A DNA stretch of 7,890 bases from an uncultured Ruminococcus sp. (GTDB taxonomy: Bacteria > Bacillota > Clostridia > Oscillospirales > Acutalibacteraceae). The stretch covers positions 1 through 7,890 of the forward strand of contig CACYDZ010000065.1 of NCBI GenBank assembly GCA_902773265.1, in the 5' to 3' direction. Positions 1-6,771 of the stretch are shown here, piece by piece. Below the pieces are notes generated by a model that had not been told where the DNA came from, ran no database searches, and saw only the letters and a list, made by a program, of their open reading frames with translations. A program made the translations under genes and the position numbers. The first letter of the stretch is position 1; every line of letters starts with the position of its first letter.

Positions 1-1
1 A

Positions 2-76
2 AAAATGCTTTCTGAAATTGCAATAGCAGACCCTCAGGCATTCACAAAGTTGGTTGAGCAGGCAAAGAACGCTTAA
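2..76 (+). CDS. rplT: 50S ribosomal protein L20, C-terminal fragment
   Basis: Only the last 24 codons are in the window; the rest lies to the left. The visible end reads KMLSEIAIADPQAFTKLVEQ followed by AKNA and TAA at 74-76. This is the characteristic L20 C-terminus, a conserved helix-rich tail with the 'LSEIA..DP..F..LV..A' pattern. L20 binds 23S rRNA and is needed early in 50S assembly. In bacteria it is normally the last gene of infC-rpmI-rplT, which fits the strong terminator that follows within about 20 nt. The identification rests on a short but distinctive tail. Confidence 0.9.
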   Translation, partial: KMLSEIAIADPQAFTKLVEQAKNA

Positions 77-96
77 AGAGAAAGAAAAATTTTGTT

Positions 97-136
97 ATTG
101 CGTTTGGGAGAAGAACCTCTCAAACGCAATTTTTTC
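97..136 (+). terminator. Rho-independent terminator after rplT
   Basis: A 14-bp stem pairs 97-110 with 117-130. It contains one G-T wobble, has a 6-nt loop (AAGAAC), and is followed by a run of Ts at 130-135. The stem core is TTGCGTTTG against CAAACGCAA. This is a textbook intrinsic terminator and should end the infC-rpmI-rplT transcript. It leaves only 25 nt before the next start codon, too little for an ordinary promoter, so the following gene may depend on read-through or on a promoter further upstream. Confidence 0.9.
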
Positions 137-161
137 AGAACACAAAAAGGAAAATGCCATC

Positions 162-977
162 ATGAAAAGAGTAAGCGGAAAAGACAATCCCACAGTGAAA
201 CACATCACGAAACTGATGAAAAGCAGTGCCTACCGAAGAGAGCAGGACAGTTATATTATTGAGGGTATACGGCTTTGTACTGATGCACTGGACAGTCATG
301 TTAAAATTCAGACGGTTGTATTTTCCGAAAAATTTACAGAAACCCATGCGAAACTTATTCGACCTTTTGTTGAAGTTTGCGAAAGCACCTTAATATGCAG
401 TGATAAGTTGTTTTCTCAAATTTCAGACACCGGAACACCACAGGGAATACTCTGTATTATCAAAAGAACCGGGAGAAAATTTTCAGTTGAGAGAAACGGT
501 ATTTATCTGGGGCTGGAACATATTCAGGATCCGTCCAATATGGGAACGATTTTGCGGACAGCTGAAGCATTAGGCGTAAAAGGTATTATCGTCACAAAAG
601 ACAGCTGCGACATATTTTCTCCAAAAGTTATTCGAGGAACGATGGGAGCAATATTTCGTTTACCGATTTACGAATGTCAGAACATGGCATACGAAGTGCA
701 GAAGATGAATAAAAATCAAATCACGACTATTGCCACAACATTACATCAAAAATCCATACCAATCACTGAAATTACAGAACAACAGAAACAATCCTGTGCA
801 GTGATTATCGGTAACGAAGGCAACGGTCTGACTCCACAAACCATCAGTGAATGTCAGATAAAAGCGGTCATTCCCATGCAGGGAAAAGCAGAATCTTTCA
901 ATGCCTCAGTGGCAACAGCCATTATATTATGGGAATTATGCCGAACAAAAGAACAACTACCTCTTGTAACAGAATGA
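162..977 (+). CDS. TrmH/SpoU-family RNA 2'-O-methyltransferase
   Basis: This 271-aa protein is a SAM-dependent RNA ribose 2'-O-methyltransferase of the SPOUT (trefoil-knot) class. Residues about 7-100 match the SpoU substrate-binding domain (NPTVKHITKL, then EGIRLCTDAL). Residues about 113-262 are the catalytic domain. All three class motifs are visible: N126..R132 in DPSNMGTILR, N218-E219-G220 in IIGNEGNGL, and S245/N247 in IPMQGKAESFNASVA. The exact substrate (23S rRNA or tRNA) cannot be read from the sequence; YsgA/RlmB-like proteins are the nearest class. I chose ATG 162, with AAGGA at 147-151. A TTG at 54 is in frame, but it lies inside rplT, would translate through the terminator stem, and adds 36 residues with no family character. 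Position after rplT is common in Firmicutes. Confidence 0.93.
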   Translation: MKRVSGKDNPTVKHITKLMKSSAYRREQDSYIIEGIRLCTDALDSHVKIQTVVFSEKFTETHAKLIRPFVEVCESTLICSDKLFSQISDTGTPQGILCIIKRTGRKFSVERNGIYLGLEHIQDPSNMGTILRTAEALGVKGIIVTKDSCDIFSPKVIRGTMGAIFRLPIYECQNMAYEVQKMNKNQITTIATTLHQKSIPITEITEQQKQSCAVIIGNEGNGLTPQTISECQIKAVIPMQGKAESFNASVATAIILWELCRTKEQLPLVTE

Positions 978-979
978 AA

Positions 980-1087
980 CCGAACGAAGTGAGCCGAAGA
1001 AATTTTTGTCAGTTTTTTTAAAGTTTGTGGGATTTTCAAGGGGAAAACCCTTGAAACAGGATTTTTAAGCGTGGCAGTGCTTGAACT
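980..1087 (-). repeat. Decayed inverted copy of the composite hairpin repeat, upstream of dprA
   Basis: It starts 2 nt after the methyltransferase stop codon. It opens with CCGAACGAAGTGAGCC (980-995), identical to 5900-5915. A T-rich stretch follows (about 1001-1029) that resembles the long A/T hairpin module of the other copies, but its pairing is mostly lost. Two GGATT-led hairpin units come next. The first pairs 1034-1042 with 1048-1056 (TTTCAAGGG/CCCTTGAAA). The second is weaker, pairing 1064-1070 with 1079-1085 with one wobble. Order and orientation match the copy upstream of rnc. It fills nearly all of the gap before dprA. Confidence 0.75.
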
Positions 1088-1104
1088 ATGGGGGAATTGT
1101 AAAT

Positions 1105-2364
1105 TTGAATGAGAATACAAAATACTGGATTTGGTTACAACAGAGTATAGGATATGCCAATCCGAAAATCAATACTATACTGAACTTTTACGAAAACATA
1201 CAGGATTTTTACAACGGGGGAGAAAAAGAGTGGCGATTAAGCGGAGGTTTTTCTTTCATAGAACTCAAAAAACTATACGAAAACAGTCTGGAAGAAGCGG
1301 AAAGCCTTATTGAGTATTGTGAAAAGTTGCAGTACAATATTATTACACCTGACGATGAAGAATATCCGAAAACTTTGCGGGAAATCTATGAACCACCAAG
1401 TGTTTTATATGTATGTGGCGAATTGCCCGATGTAGATAATATGCTTTCTATAGGTATAGTGGGGACAAGAAATGCTACTGTTTCAGGCAAGAAAAATGCT
1501 TACACTATCAGTTACGACCTTGCCAGAGCAGGAGTAATTGTCATCAGCGGAGGAGCGTTAGGAATAGACAGTGCAGCACACAACGGGGCATTAACAGCAG
1601 GCGGAAAAACATTATGTGTATTAGGTTGCGGAATAAACTACAATTATCTTTCCGCCAATGCAAAATTACGCTACGAAATTTCCCGACACGGAGCATTGAT
1701 ATCCGAATATCCACCGGATACACCTGCCAGCAAATACAGTTTTCCGAAAAGAAACCGTATTATATCTGCCTTATCGCAGGGCATACTGGTAGTAGAAGCA
1801 GGAAAGAAAAGCGGAGCATTATTGACAGCGGAAGCAGCACAGTCACAGAATAAAGACATTTTTGCTATTCCTGGAGATGTCAGCAACATTTACGCAGTAG
1901 GAACAAACAATCTCATCAAGCAGGGAGCCAAACCTGTTACGAATGTACTTGACATTTTGGAAGAATACCGTTATAAATATACATTGTCAGATATTACCGA
2001 AACCGAAACGGTTGATAACCAAATCATAGAAAATCTTTCTGTTCGGAATGTGAAACGCACGGAAAATGAAAAATTATCTTTCCAAAAAAGAAAATCAGAT
2101 TCCCCGAAAAAATCCATACCCGAGAAAGATATACCCGTTATTCCGAATTATTCCCAAACCGAAAACAAAAAAGAACTACCATCGTATATTTCCACCACAG
2201 CAAAAGAAATTTATACCCTAATATGCGAAAAACCGACATCGCTTGACGAAATTATTAACAGCAACAAAATGCCCTTCCAACATATCATCACAGCAATAAC
2301 AGAACTGGAATTAGCAGGACTGATTGTCAAAGATGAAGCTGAGGGAAAATATCAATCCGTTTAA
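1105..2364 (+). CDS. dprA: DNA processing protein DprA (Smf)
   Basis: DprA binds single-stranded DNA in the cytoplasm and loads RecA during natural transformation; homologues also occur in bacteria not known to be competent. From the chosen start (419 aa), residues about 1-70 form a helical N-terminal region. Residues about 80-285 form the Rossmann-like DprA core: IGIVGTRNATVSG near 116-128, ISGGALGIDSAAH near 147-159, FPKRNRIISALSQGILVVEA near 213-232, and SGALLTAEAA then FAIPG near 236-257. A Lys/Glu-rich linker covers about 300-358. A winged-helix DprA C-terminal domain (TAKEIYTLI..KPTSLDEII) covers about 362-415. No in-frame ATG exists before the core, so the start must be non-ATG. TTG 1105 has GGGGGA at 1090-1095 upstream. 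TTG 1081 is possible (+8 aa) but sits in a repeat hairpin arm. topA starts 17 nt after the stop. Confidence 0.93.
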   Translation: MNENTKYWIWLQQSIGYANPKINTILNFYENIQDFYNGGEKEWRLSGGFSFIELKKLYENSLEEAESLIEYCEKLQYNIITPDDEEYPKTLREIYEPPSVLYVCGELPDVDNMLSIGIVGTRNATVSGKKNAYTISYDLARAGVIVISGGALGIDSAAHNGALTAGGKTLCVLGCGINYNYLSANAKLRYEISRHGALISEYPPDTPASKYSFPKRNRIISALSQGILVVEAGKKSGALLTAEAAQSQNKDIFAIPGDVSNIYAVGTNNLIKQGAKPVTNVLDILEEYRYKYTLSDITETETVDNQIIENLSVRNVKRTENEKLSFQKRKSDSPKKSIPEKDIPVIPNYSQTENKKELPSYISTTAKEIYTLICEKPTSLDEIINSNKMPFQHIITAITELELAGLIVKDEAEGKYQSV

Positions 2365-2381
2365 CACACAAGGAGGAACAT

Positions 2382-4472
2382 ATGGCAAAAAAACTGGTAA
2401 TTGTGGAATCCCCCGCCAAAGCCAAAACCATCAAGAAATATCTTGGAGAAGGTTATGAAGTTATAGCATCAATGGGTCATGTGAGGGATTTACCCGCCAA
2501 AAAACTCAGTGTCAATGTCAGAAAACATTTTGAACCCAATTATGAAATTATCGAAGGTAAAGAAGAACTGGTGCAGAAACTGGAAAAATCCGCCAAAAAA
2601 GCTGATTTTGTCTATCTGGCAACCGACCCTGACCGTGAAGGTGAAGCAATATCGTGGCACTTAGCCTATATACTGGGATTACCGCTTGAGGACAAGAACA
2701 GGGTAGAGTTCAACGAAATTACCAAAACAGGTGTACAGAACGGTATGAACAATCCCCGCACCATCAATATCGACCTTGTAGATGCACAGCAGGCAAGAAG
2801 AATACTTGACCGTCTTGTGGGTTACAAATTAAGTCCGTTTTTATCCAGACACATCAGGCGTGGGCTTTCAGCAGGGCGTGTACAGTCGGTAGCGGTCAAA
2901 ATCATACTGGACAGAGAAAAACAAATCAAAGCATTTGTCCCCGAAGAATACTGGACAGTAGATGCAAAATTCTTTCCCAAAGGCAGTAAGCGAACATTCA
3001 GTGCATCATTGTATGGAACAACCGAAGGCAAACTCAAAATTTCCAGCGAAGAACAGGCAAGAAGCATTGTAGCCGAACTTTCAGATGCAGATTTCACTAT
3101 CACGAAGCTGAAAAACGGCACAAGAAAAAAACAACCCGCTCCACCTTTTACCACATCAACCCTTCAGCAGGAAGCCTCCAGAAAACTCAATTTCCAGTCC
3201 AAACGAACCATGAAAGTGGCACAGGAACTTTATGAGGGTGTTGACATTCCCAATATGGGAGCAGTCGGTTTAATCACCTACATGAGAACCGATTCTTTGC
3301 GAATTTCCAATGACGCTATTGCCGAAGTCACACAGTTTATCAAAGGTAAATGGGGAGATAAATATTTACCCGAAAAACCCAGAATTTTCAAAACAAAATC
3401 CAATGCACAAGACGGACACGAAGCCATCCGTCCCACCATGCCCTCACTGGAACCCGACAGTATCAAATCCAGTCTGACAACCGACCAATACAAGATGTAC
3501 AAACTCATATGGGAACGCTTTACAGCGTGTCAGATGGCGGAATGTATTCAGAAGACCACAAGCGTAGATATCACAGGTGGTAAATATATTTTCAAAGCCA
3601 CAGGTTATCGCACAGAGTTTGACGGCTTTACCATACTTTATGTTGAGGGACAGGACACCGAAGAAGAAAAGAAAACAGAATTACCGCCACTGGAAAAAGA
3701 TATGCCTGTAAAAGCAAAAGAAATCATTCCCAACCAGCATTTTACACAACCGCCCGCCCGCTTTACCGAAGCAACCCTCATCAAGACGATGGAAGAAAAC
3801 GGTATTGGCAGACCCTCCACATATGCAGCAACTATTTCCACAATTACCTCCAGAGGTTATGTCAAGAGAGAGGGAAAAACTTTATTTCCGACAGAATTAG
3901 GGGAAGTATCCACACAGCTTATGCAAGACCATTTTCCTAAGATAGTGAATGTCAAATTCACCGCACAGATGGAAGAAAATCTTGACAAAATCGAACATGG
4001 ACAAGAACAGTGGGTAAAGGTACTGGATACCTTTTACACTGACTTTAAGGAAACCCTCAAAAAAGCTAAAGAAGAAACCAAAGATATCAACATCAAAATT
4101 CAGGACGAAGAAACGGATATTGTCTGTGAACTTTGCGGAAGAAAGATGGTGATTAAGAACGGGCGTTTTGGAAAATTTATTGCCTGTCCGGGTTATCCCG
4201 AATGTAAGAATATCAAGAGCATTGTTGAATCCATAGGGGTAAAATGTCCGAAATGTGGGGGAGATATTGTTATCAAGAAGTCAAAGCGTGGAAGAATATT
4301 TTACGGTTGCAACAATTACCCGGAATGTGATTTTGTATCATGGACAGAACCTACAAATGAAAGATGTCCCCATTGTAACGGTGTACTTTACAAGAAAAAG
4401 GGGAAAGTCACCAAATTATACTGTACAACTGAGGGTTGCGGATTTACCAAGAATTTTGAGGAAACACAATGA
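2382..4472 (+). CDS. topA: DNA topoisomerase I (type IA)
   Basis: The 696-aa enzyme relaxes negative supercoils by passing a strand through a transient single-strand break. The N-terminal TOPRIM domain (about 3-115) shows LVIVESPAKAKTI with E9 and the metal-binding DPDREGE with D82 and D84. The central type IA core has the catalytic tyrosine Y300 in GLITYMRTDS, followed by DGHEAIRPT and later ENGIGRPSTYA. The C-terminus carries three four-cysteine zinc ribbons: C582/C585/C602/C608, C622/C625/C643/C649 and C662/C665/C681/C686. Length and architecture are normal for Firmicutes TopA, and nothing is missing. The start ATG has a perfect AAGGAGG at 2370-2376 with a 5-nt spacer, the strongest ribosome-binding site in the window. 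The stop overlaps the trmFO start (ATGA), implying co-transcription and translational coupling. Confidence 0.98.
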   Translation: MAKKLVIVESPAKAKTIKKYLGEGYEVIASMGHVRDLPAKKLSVNVRKHFEPNYEIIEGKEELVQKLEKSAKKADFVYLATDPDREGEAISWHLAYILGLPLEDKNRVEFNEITKTGVQNGMNNPRTINIDLVDAQQARRILDRLVGYKLSPFLSRHIRRGLSAGRVQSVAVKIILDREKQIKAFVPEEYWTVDAKFFPKGSKRTFSASLYGTTEGKLKISSEEQARSIVAELSDADFTITKLKNGTRKKQPAPPFTTSTLQQEASRKLNFQSKRTMKVAQELYEGVDIPNMGAVGLITYMRTDSLRISNDAIAEVTQFIKGKWGDKYLPEKPRIFKTKSNAQDGHEAIRPTMPSLEPDSIKSSLTTDQYKMYKLIWERFTACQMAECIQKTTSVDITGGKYIFKATGYRTEFDGFTILYVEGQDTEEEKKTELPPLEKDMPVKAKEIIPNQHFTQPPARFTEATLIKTMEENGIGRPSTYAATISTITSRGYVKREGKTLFPTELGEVSTQLMQDHFPKIVNVKFTAQMEENLDKIEHGQEQWVKVLDTFYTDFKETLKKAKEETKDINIKIQDEETDIVCELCGRKMVIKNGRFGKFIACPGYPECKNIKSIVESIGVKCPKCGGDIVIKKSKRGRIFYGCNNYPECDFVSWTEPTNERCPHCNGVLYKKKGKVTKLYCTTEGCGFTKNFEETQ

Positions 4473-5785
4473 CAGCAATAAAAGTTATCGGAGCAGGTCT
4501 GGCAGGTTGTGAAGCGGCATGGCAGATAGCTCAAAGAGGAATAAAAGTCGAATTATACGAGATGAAACCCCTGAAAAAATCTCCCGCACATCACAGTAAC
4601 AACTTTGCTGAACTGGTTTGTTCCAATTCACTCAAAGCCTCAAGATTCGGCAGTGCAAGCGGAATGTTGAAACAAGAAATGAGAATGTTAAATTCCTTGT
4701 TGTTACAGTGTGCTGATAAGTGCAGTGTATCCGCAGGAGGAGCGTTAGCGGTCAACCGTGACGATTTTTCTGCGATGATAACCGAAAAAATCAAGGCACA
4801 CCCCAACATCACAGTTATTTCCGAAGAAATTACGGATATTCCCGAAAGCAGTATTTGTGTTATTGCCACAGGACCTCTGACAGCGGATATTCTTGCCGAA
4901 AACATCAAAGCAAAATTCGGGGGAGCGTTAAGTTTTTTTGATGCAGCCGCACCAATAGTCACAGCACAGTCCATAGATTTCAACCATGCTTTTTATGCCA
5001 GCCGATACGGAAAGGGTAATGCAGACGATTATATCAACTGTCCTTTGAACAAGGAAGAATACGAGTGCTTTTATCACGAACTGATTAATGCCGAAAGGAC
5101 ACCGCTGAAAGATGTTGATGTACAGAATCCGAAAGTGTATGAGGGTTGTATGCCGATAGAGGTAATGGCACAGAGGGGAGAAAACACAATCCGTTTTGGT
5201 CCCATGAAACCCGTAGGACTGACCGACCCCAAAACAGGACACCGGGCATGGGCAGTCTTGCAATTACGAAAAGAAAATAATGAGGGTACATTATATAATC
5301 TTGTTGGATTTCAGACGAACCTGAAATTTCCCGAACAGAAAAGGGTATTTTCATTGATACCCGCTTTAAAGAATGCCGAATTTGTGCGTTACGGAGTTAT
5401 GCACCGTAATACTTTTATCAACTCCCCGAAATTACTCAACGCTGATTTCTCTTTGCGTAACAATTCCATGATATTTTTCGCAGGACAGATTACGGGTGTA
5501 GAGGGATATATGGAATCGGGAGCGAGCGGACTTATTGCAGGAATTAACAGTGCAAGACTTTTCAGCGGAAAATCTCCTGTTCAATTTCCGAAAGAAACCA
5601 TGATGGGAGCATTGTCACGGTATATCAGCGATGAAACGGTCAGCAATTTTCAGCCTATGGGAGCGAACATAGGCATATTACCGTCCCTTGAGGAAGAAAT
5701 CCGTGATAAAAGACTGAAAGCCGAAAAAATGGCAGAGCGTTCTTTTTCATTTTTACAGCAATTTATTATAGATAATAATATTTAA
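4469..5785 (+). CDS. trmFO: Methylenetetrahydrofolate-tRNA-(uracil-54-C5)-methyltransferase (FADH2-oxidising)
   Basis: TrmFO (formerly Gid) makes 5-methyluridine at position 54 of the tRNA T-loop. It takes the carbon from 5,10-methylenetetrahydrofolate and reduces it with FADH2, in place of the SAM-dependent TrmA used by many other bacteria. The 438-aa protein opens with the FAD dinucleotide-binding motif VIGAGLAGCEAA (6-17). AELVCSNSLKA follows with C51, and YEGCMPIEVMAQRG with C227; these match the two conserved cysteines of the family. The C-terminal FAD-binding stretch GQITGVEGYMESGASGLIAG is intact. ATG 4469 overlaps the topA stop by 4 nt and has GAGGA at 4458-4462. The TAA stop lies inside the first hairpin of the following repeat. 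Confidence 0.97.
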   Translation: MTAIKVIGAGLAGCEAAWQIAQRGIKVELYEMKPLKKSPAHHSNNFAELVCSNSLKASRFGSASGMLKQEMRMLNSLLLQCADKCSVSAGGALAVNRDDFSAMITEKIKAHPNITVISEEITDIPESSICVIATGPLTADILAENIKAKFGGALSFFDAAAPIVTAQSIDFNHAFYASRYGKGNADDYINCPLNKEEYECFYHELINAERTPLKDVDVQNPKVYEGCMPIEVMAQRGENTIRFGPMKPVGLTDPKTGHRAWAVLQLRKENNEGTLYNLVGFQTNLKFPEQKRVFSLIPALKNAEFVRYGVMHRNTFINSPKLLNADFSLRNNSMIFFAGQITGVEGYMESGASGLIAGINSARLFSGKSPVQFPKETMMGALSRYISDETVSNFQPMGANIGILPSLEEEIRDKRLKAEKMAERSFSFLQQFIIDNNI

Positions 5786-5868
5786 AGGGCGTTGCCCTTT
5801 AAAATCCTATCAGGGGCGTTGCCCCTGAACCTCACGAACTTTTTGAAAAAAGTTCGATAAAAACTTTT
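5781..5868 (+). repeat. Composite hairpin repeat, + orientation, at the trmFO 3' end
   Basis: Three hairpins follow in order. H1 pairs TTTAAAGGGC (5781-5790) with GCCCTTTAAA (5794-5803) around a GTT loop and includes the trmFO stop codon. H2 pairs CAGGGGC (5811-5817) with GCCCCTG (5821-5827), again around GTT. H3 pairs 5835-5843 with 5848-5856 (CGAACTTTT/AAAAGTTCG, loop TGAA) and is followed by AAAAACTTTT (5859-5868). The same order occurs at 7801-7890. H3 lacks a following T-run, so this is not a standard intrinsic terminator, although the stacked stems could still stabilise or end the trmFO message. Confidence 0.85.
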
Positions 5869-5870
5869 AA

Positions 5871-5899
5871 TTGTCACCGCTCAACCTCAGATAAACAAT
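5871..5899 (+). promoter_or_regulatory. Possible sigma-A-type promoter for rnc
   Basis: TTGTCA (5871-5876, one change from TTGACA) and AACAAT (5894-5899, four of six matches to TATAAT) are separated by 17 nt. The pair lies in the only non-repeat stretch of the trmFO-rnc gap. A transcript starting here would carry the 5900-6045 hairpins as its leader. The -10 match is weak, so this is tentative. Confidence 0.3.
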
Positions 5900-6045
5900 C
5901 CGAACGAAGTGAGCCATAAAAGTTTTTTGTCCACTTTTTTTCAAAAAAGTGGGCAGGATTTTCAAGGGCGGCAGCCCTTGAAGTGGGATTTTCAAGGGCG
6001 ACAGCCCTTGAAGCAGGATTTTTAAGGGCGGCAGCCCTTAAACTA
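5900..6045 (-). repeat. Composite hairpin repeat, inverted, with three tandem 30-bp units upstream of rnc
   Basis: This is the reverse orientation of the repeat after trmFO. CCGAACGAAGTGAGCC (5900-5915) comes first. Then AAAAGTTTTTT (5918-5928) leads into the A/T hairpin H3' (CCACTTTT at 5931-5938 pairing with AAAAGTGG at 5945-5952). Three tandem units of exactly 30 bp follow (5956-5985, 5986-6015, 6016-6045), each beginning GGATTTT or GGATTTTT. Each unit holds a perfect 9-bp hairpin: 5961-5969/5974-5982, 5991-5999/6004-6012 and 6021-6029/6034-6042, with loops GGCA, GACA and GGCA. The third stem is TTTAAGGGC/GCCCTTAAA where the first two are TTCAAGGGC/GCCCTTGAA, a compensated change. No H2-type hairpin is present in this copy. 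Confidence 0.87.
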
Positions 6046-6052
6046 AAAGGAG
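6045..6052 (+). promoter_or_regulatory. Ribosome-binding site that fixes the rnc start
   Basis: AAAAGGAG ends 8 nt before TTG 6061. It lies just after the last repeat hairpin and supports TTG 6061 over the in-frame GTG at 5983, which sits inside the tandem repeats. Confidence 0.85.
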
Positions 6053-6060
6053 ATTTTAAT

Positions 6061-6771
6061 TTGGAATATTCAGATAATTTGCAGGAACTGGAAGAAAAAT
6101 TAGGATATACTTTTAAAGAAATTCAGTATCTGAGAACAGGACTGACCCATTCCTCTTATGCCAATGAACTGAAAAAATATCATGTCAGATGTAACGAACG
6201 GCAGGAATTTTTAGGCGATGCTGTATTGAGTATCGTTGTGTCGGACTATATCTATAAAAACTGTCCTGAATTACCCGAAGGAGATTTGACCAAACTGCGA
6301 GCTGCTTTGGTATGCGAAAAATCATTGGCAGGATATGCCCGTTCCATTGATTTAGGAAAATATCTGCTGTTGAGCAAAGGCGAAAGACATTCCAACGGAC
6401 AGAACAGACCGTCAATATTGGCAGATGCTTTTGAATCTGTCATAGCGGCAATTTATTTAGACAGCGGTATTGAAGAAGCAAGAAAATTTGTCTGTAAATT
6501 TGTCGTTCCCGACATAAAGGGCGGAAAGCTGATAAAATCCAAAGATTACCGTTTGAAAGACCATAAGACAGTGTTACAGGAGATTATTCAGAAGAACCCT
6601 GAAGAAAAACTGGAATATGTGCTTGTGGGAGAGAGTGGACCTGACCATAACAAACATTTTGTGGTAGAGGTACATCTCAACAGCAATGTTATCGGAAAGG
6701 GTGGCGGTCGCACCAAAAAAGAGGCAGAACAGCAGGCGGCCAGAGAAGCATTAGGACTGATGGGATATTGA
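6061..6771 (+). CDS. rnc: Ribonuclease III
   Basis: RNase III cuts double-stranded RNA, including rRNA precursors and structured mRNAs, as a homodimer with Mg2+. This 236-aa protein has the normal length. The endonuclease domain (about 7-150) contains the signature NERQEFLGDAVLS with catalytic E49 and D53, and ADAFES with D122 and E125. These four are the expected metal ligands. A double-stranded RNA-binding domain (about 160-233) follows, with DHKTVLQEIIQ, GPDHNKHFVVEV and GKGGGRTKKEAEQQAA. The start is TTG 6061: it has an AAAAGGAG site 8 nt upstream, the family homology begins just after it, and there is no in-frame ATG until the last few codons. The in-frame GTG 5983 would only add residues encoded by the repeat. 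The stop overlaps the next start (TTGA). Confidence 0.96.
   Translation: MEYSDNLQELEEKLGYTFKEIQYLRTGLTHSSYANELKKYHVRCNERQEFLGDAVLSIVVSDYIYKNCPELPEGDLTKLRAALVCEKSLAGYARSIDLGKYLLLSKGERHSNGQNRPSILADAFESVIAAIYLDSGIEEARKFVCKFVVPDIKGGKLIKSKDYRLKDHKTVLQEIIQKNPEEKLEYVLVGESGPDHNKHFVVEVHLNSNVIGKGGGRTKKEAEQQAAREALGLMGY

Noticed and set aside
54..161. N-terminal extension of the methyltransferase from TTG 54
   Set aside because: It overlaps rplT, translates through the terminator stem, and adds residues without family similarity; ATG 162 has its own ribosome-binding site.
2822..3841. Reverse-strand ORFs inside topA
   Set aside because: They are antisense to a fully intact, strongly conserved gene, and their translations show no domain character.
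5835..5868. H3 hairpin as a standard intrinsic terminator (also 7859-7890)
   Set aside because: The stem is mostly A/T with a short GC clamp, and is followed by an A-run (AAAAAC) before only four Ts. It may affect RNA ends but does not fit the usual model.
5956..6045. Short CRISPR array (three 30-bp repeats)
   Set aside because: The units are directly abutting with no spacers, and each is a hairpin related to the dispersed intergenic repeat. No cas genes are nearby.
5983..6060. N-terminal extension of RNase III from GTG 5983
   Set aside because: The added residues (GFSRATALEAGFLRAAAL) are simply the 30-bp tandem repeat read in frame. TTG 6061 has a good AAAAGGAG site and begins the family homology.
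5786..6060. Riboswitch or small RNA gene in the trmFO-rnc gap
   Set aside because: The gap is accounted for by repeat modules and a short spacer. I recognise no conserved aptamer or T-box feature.
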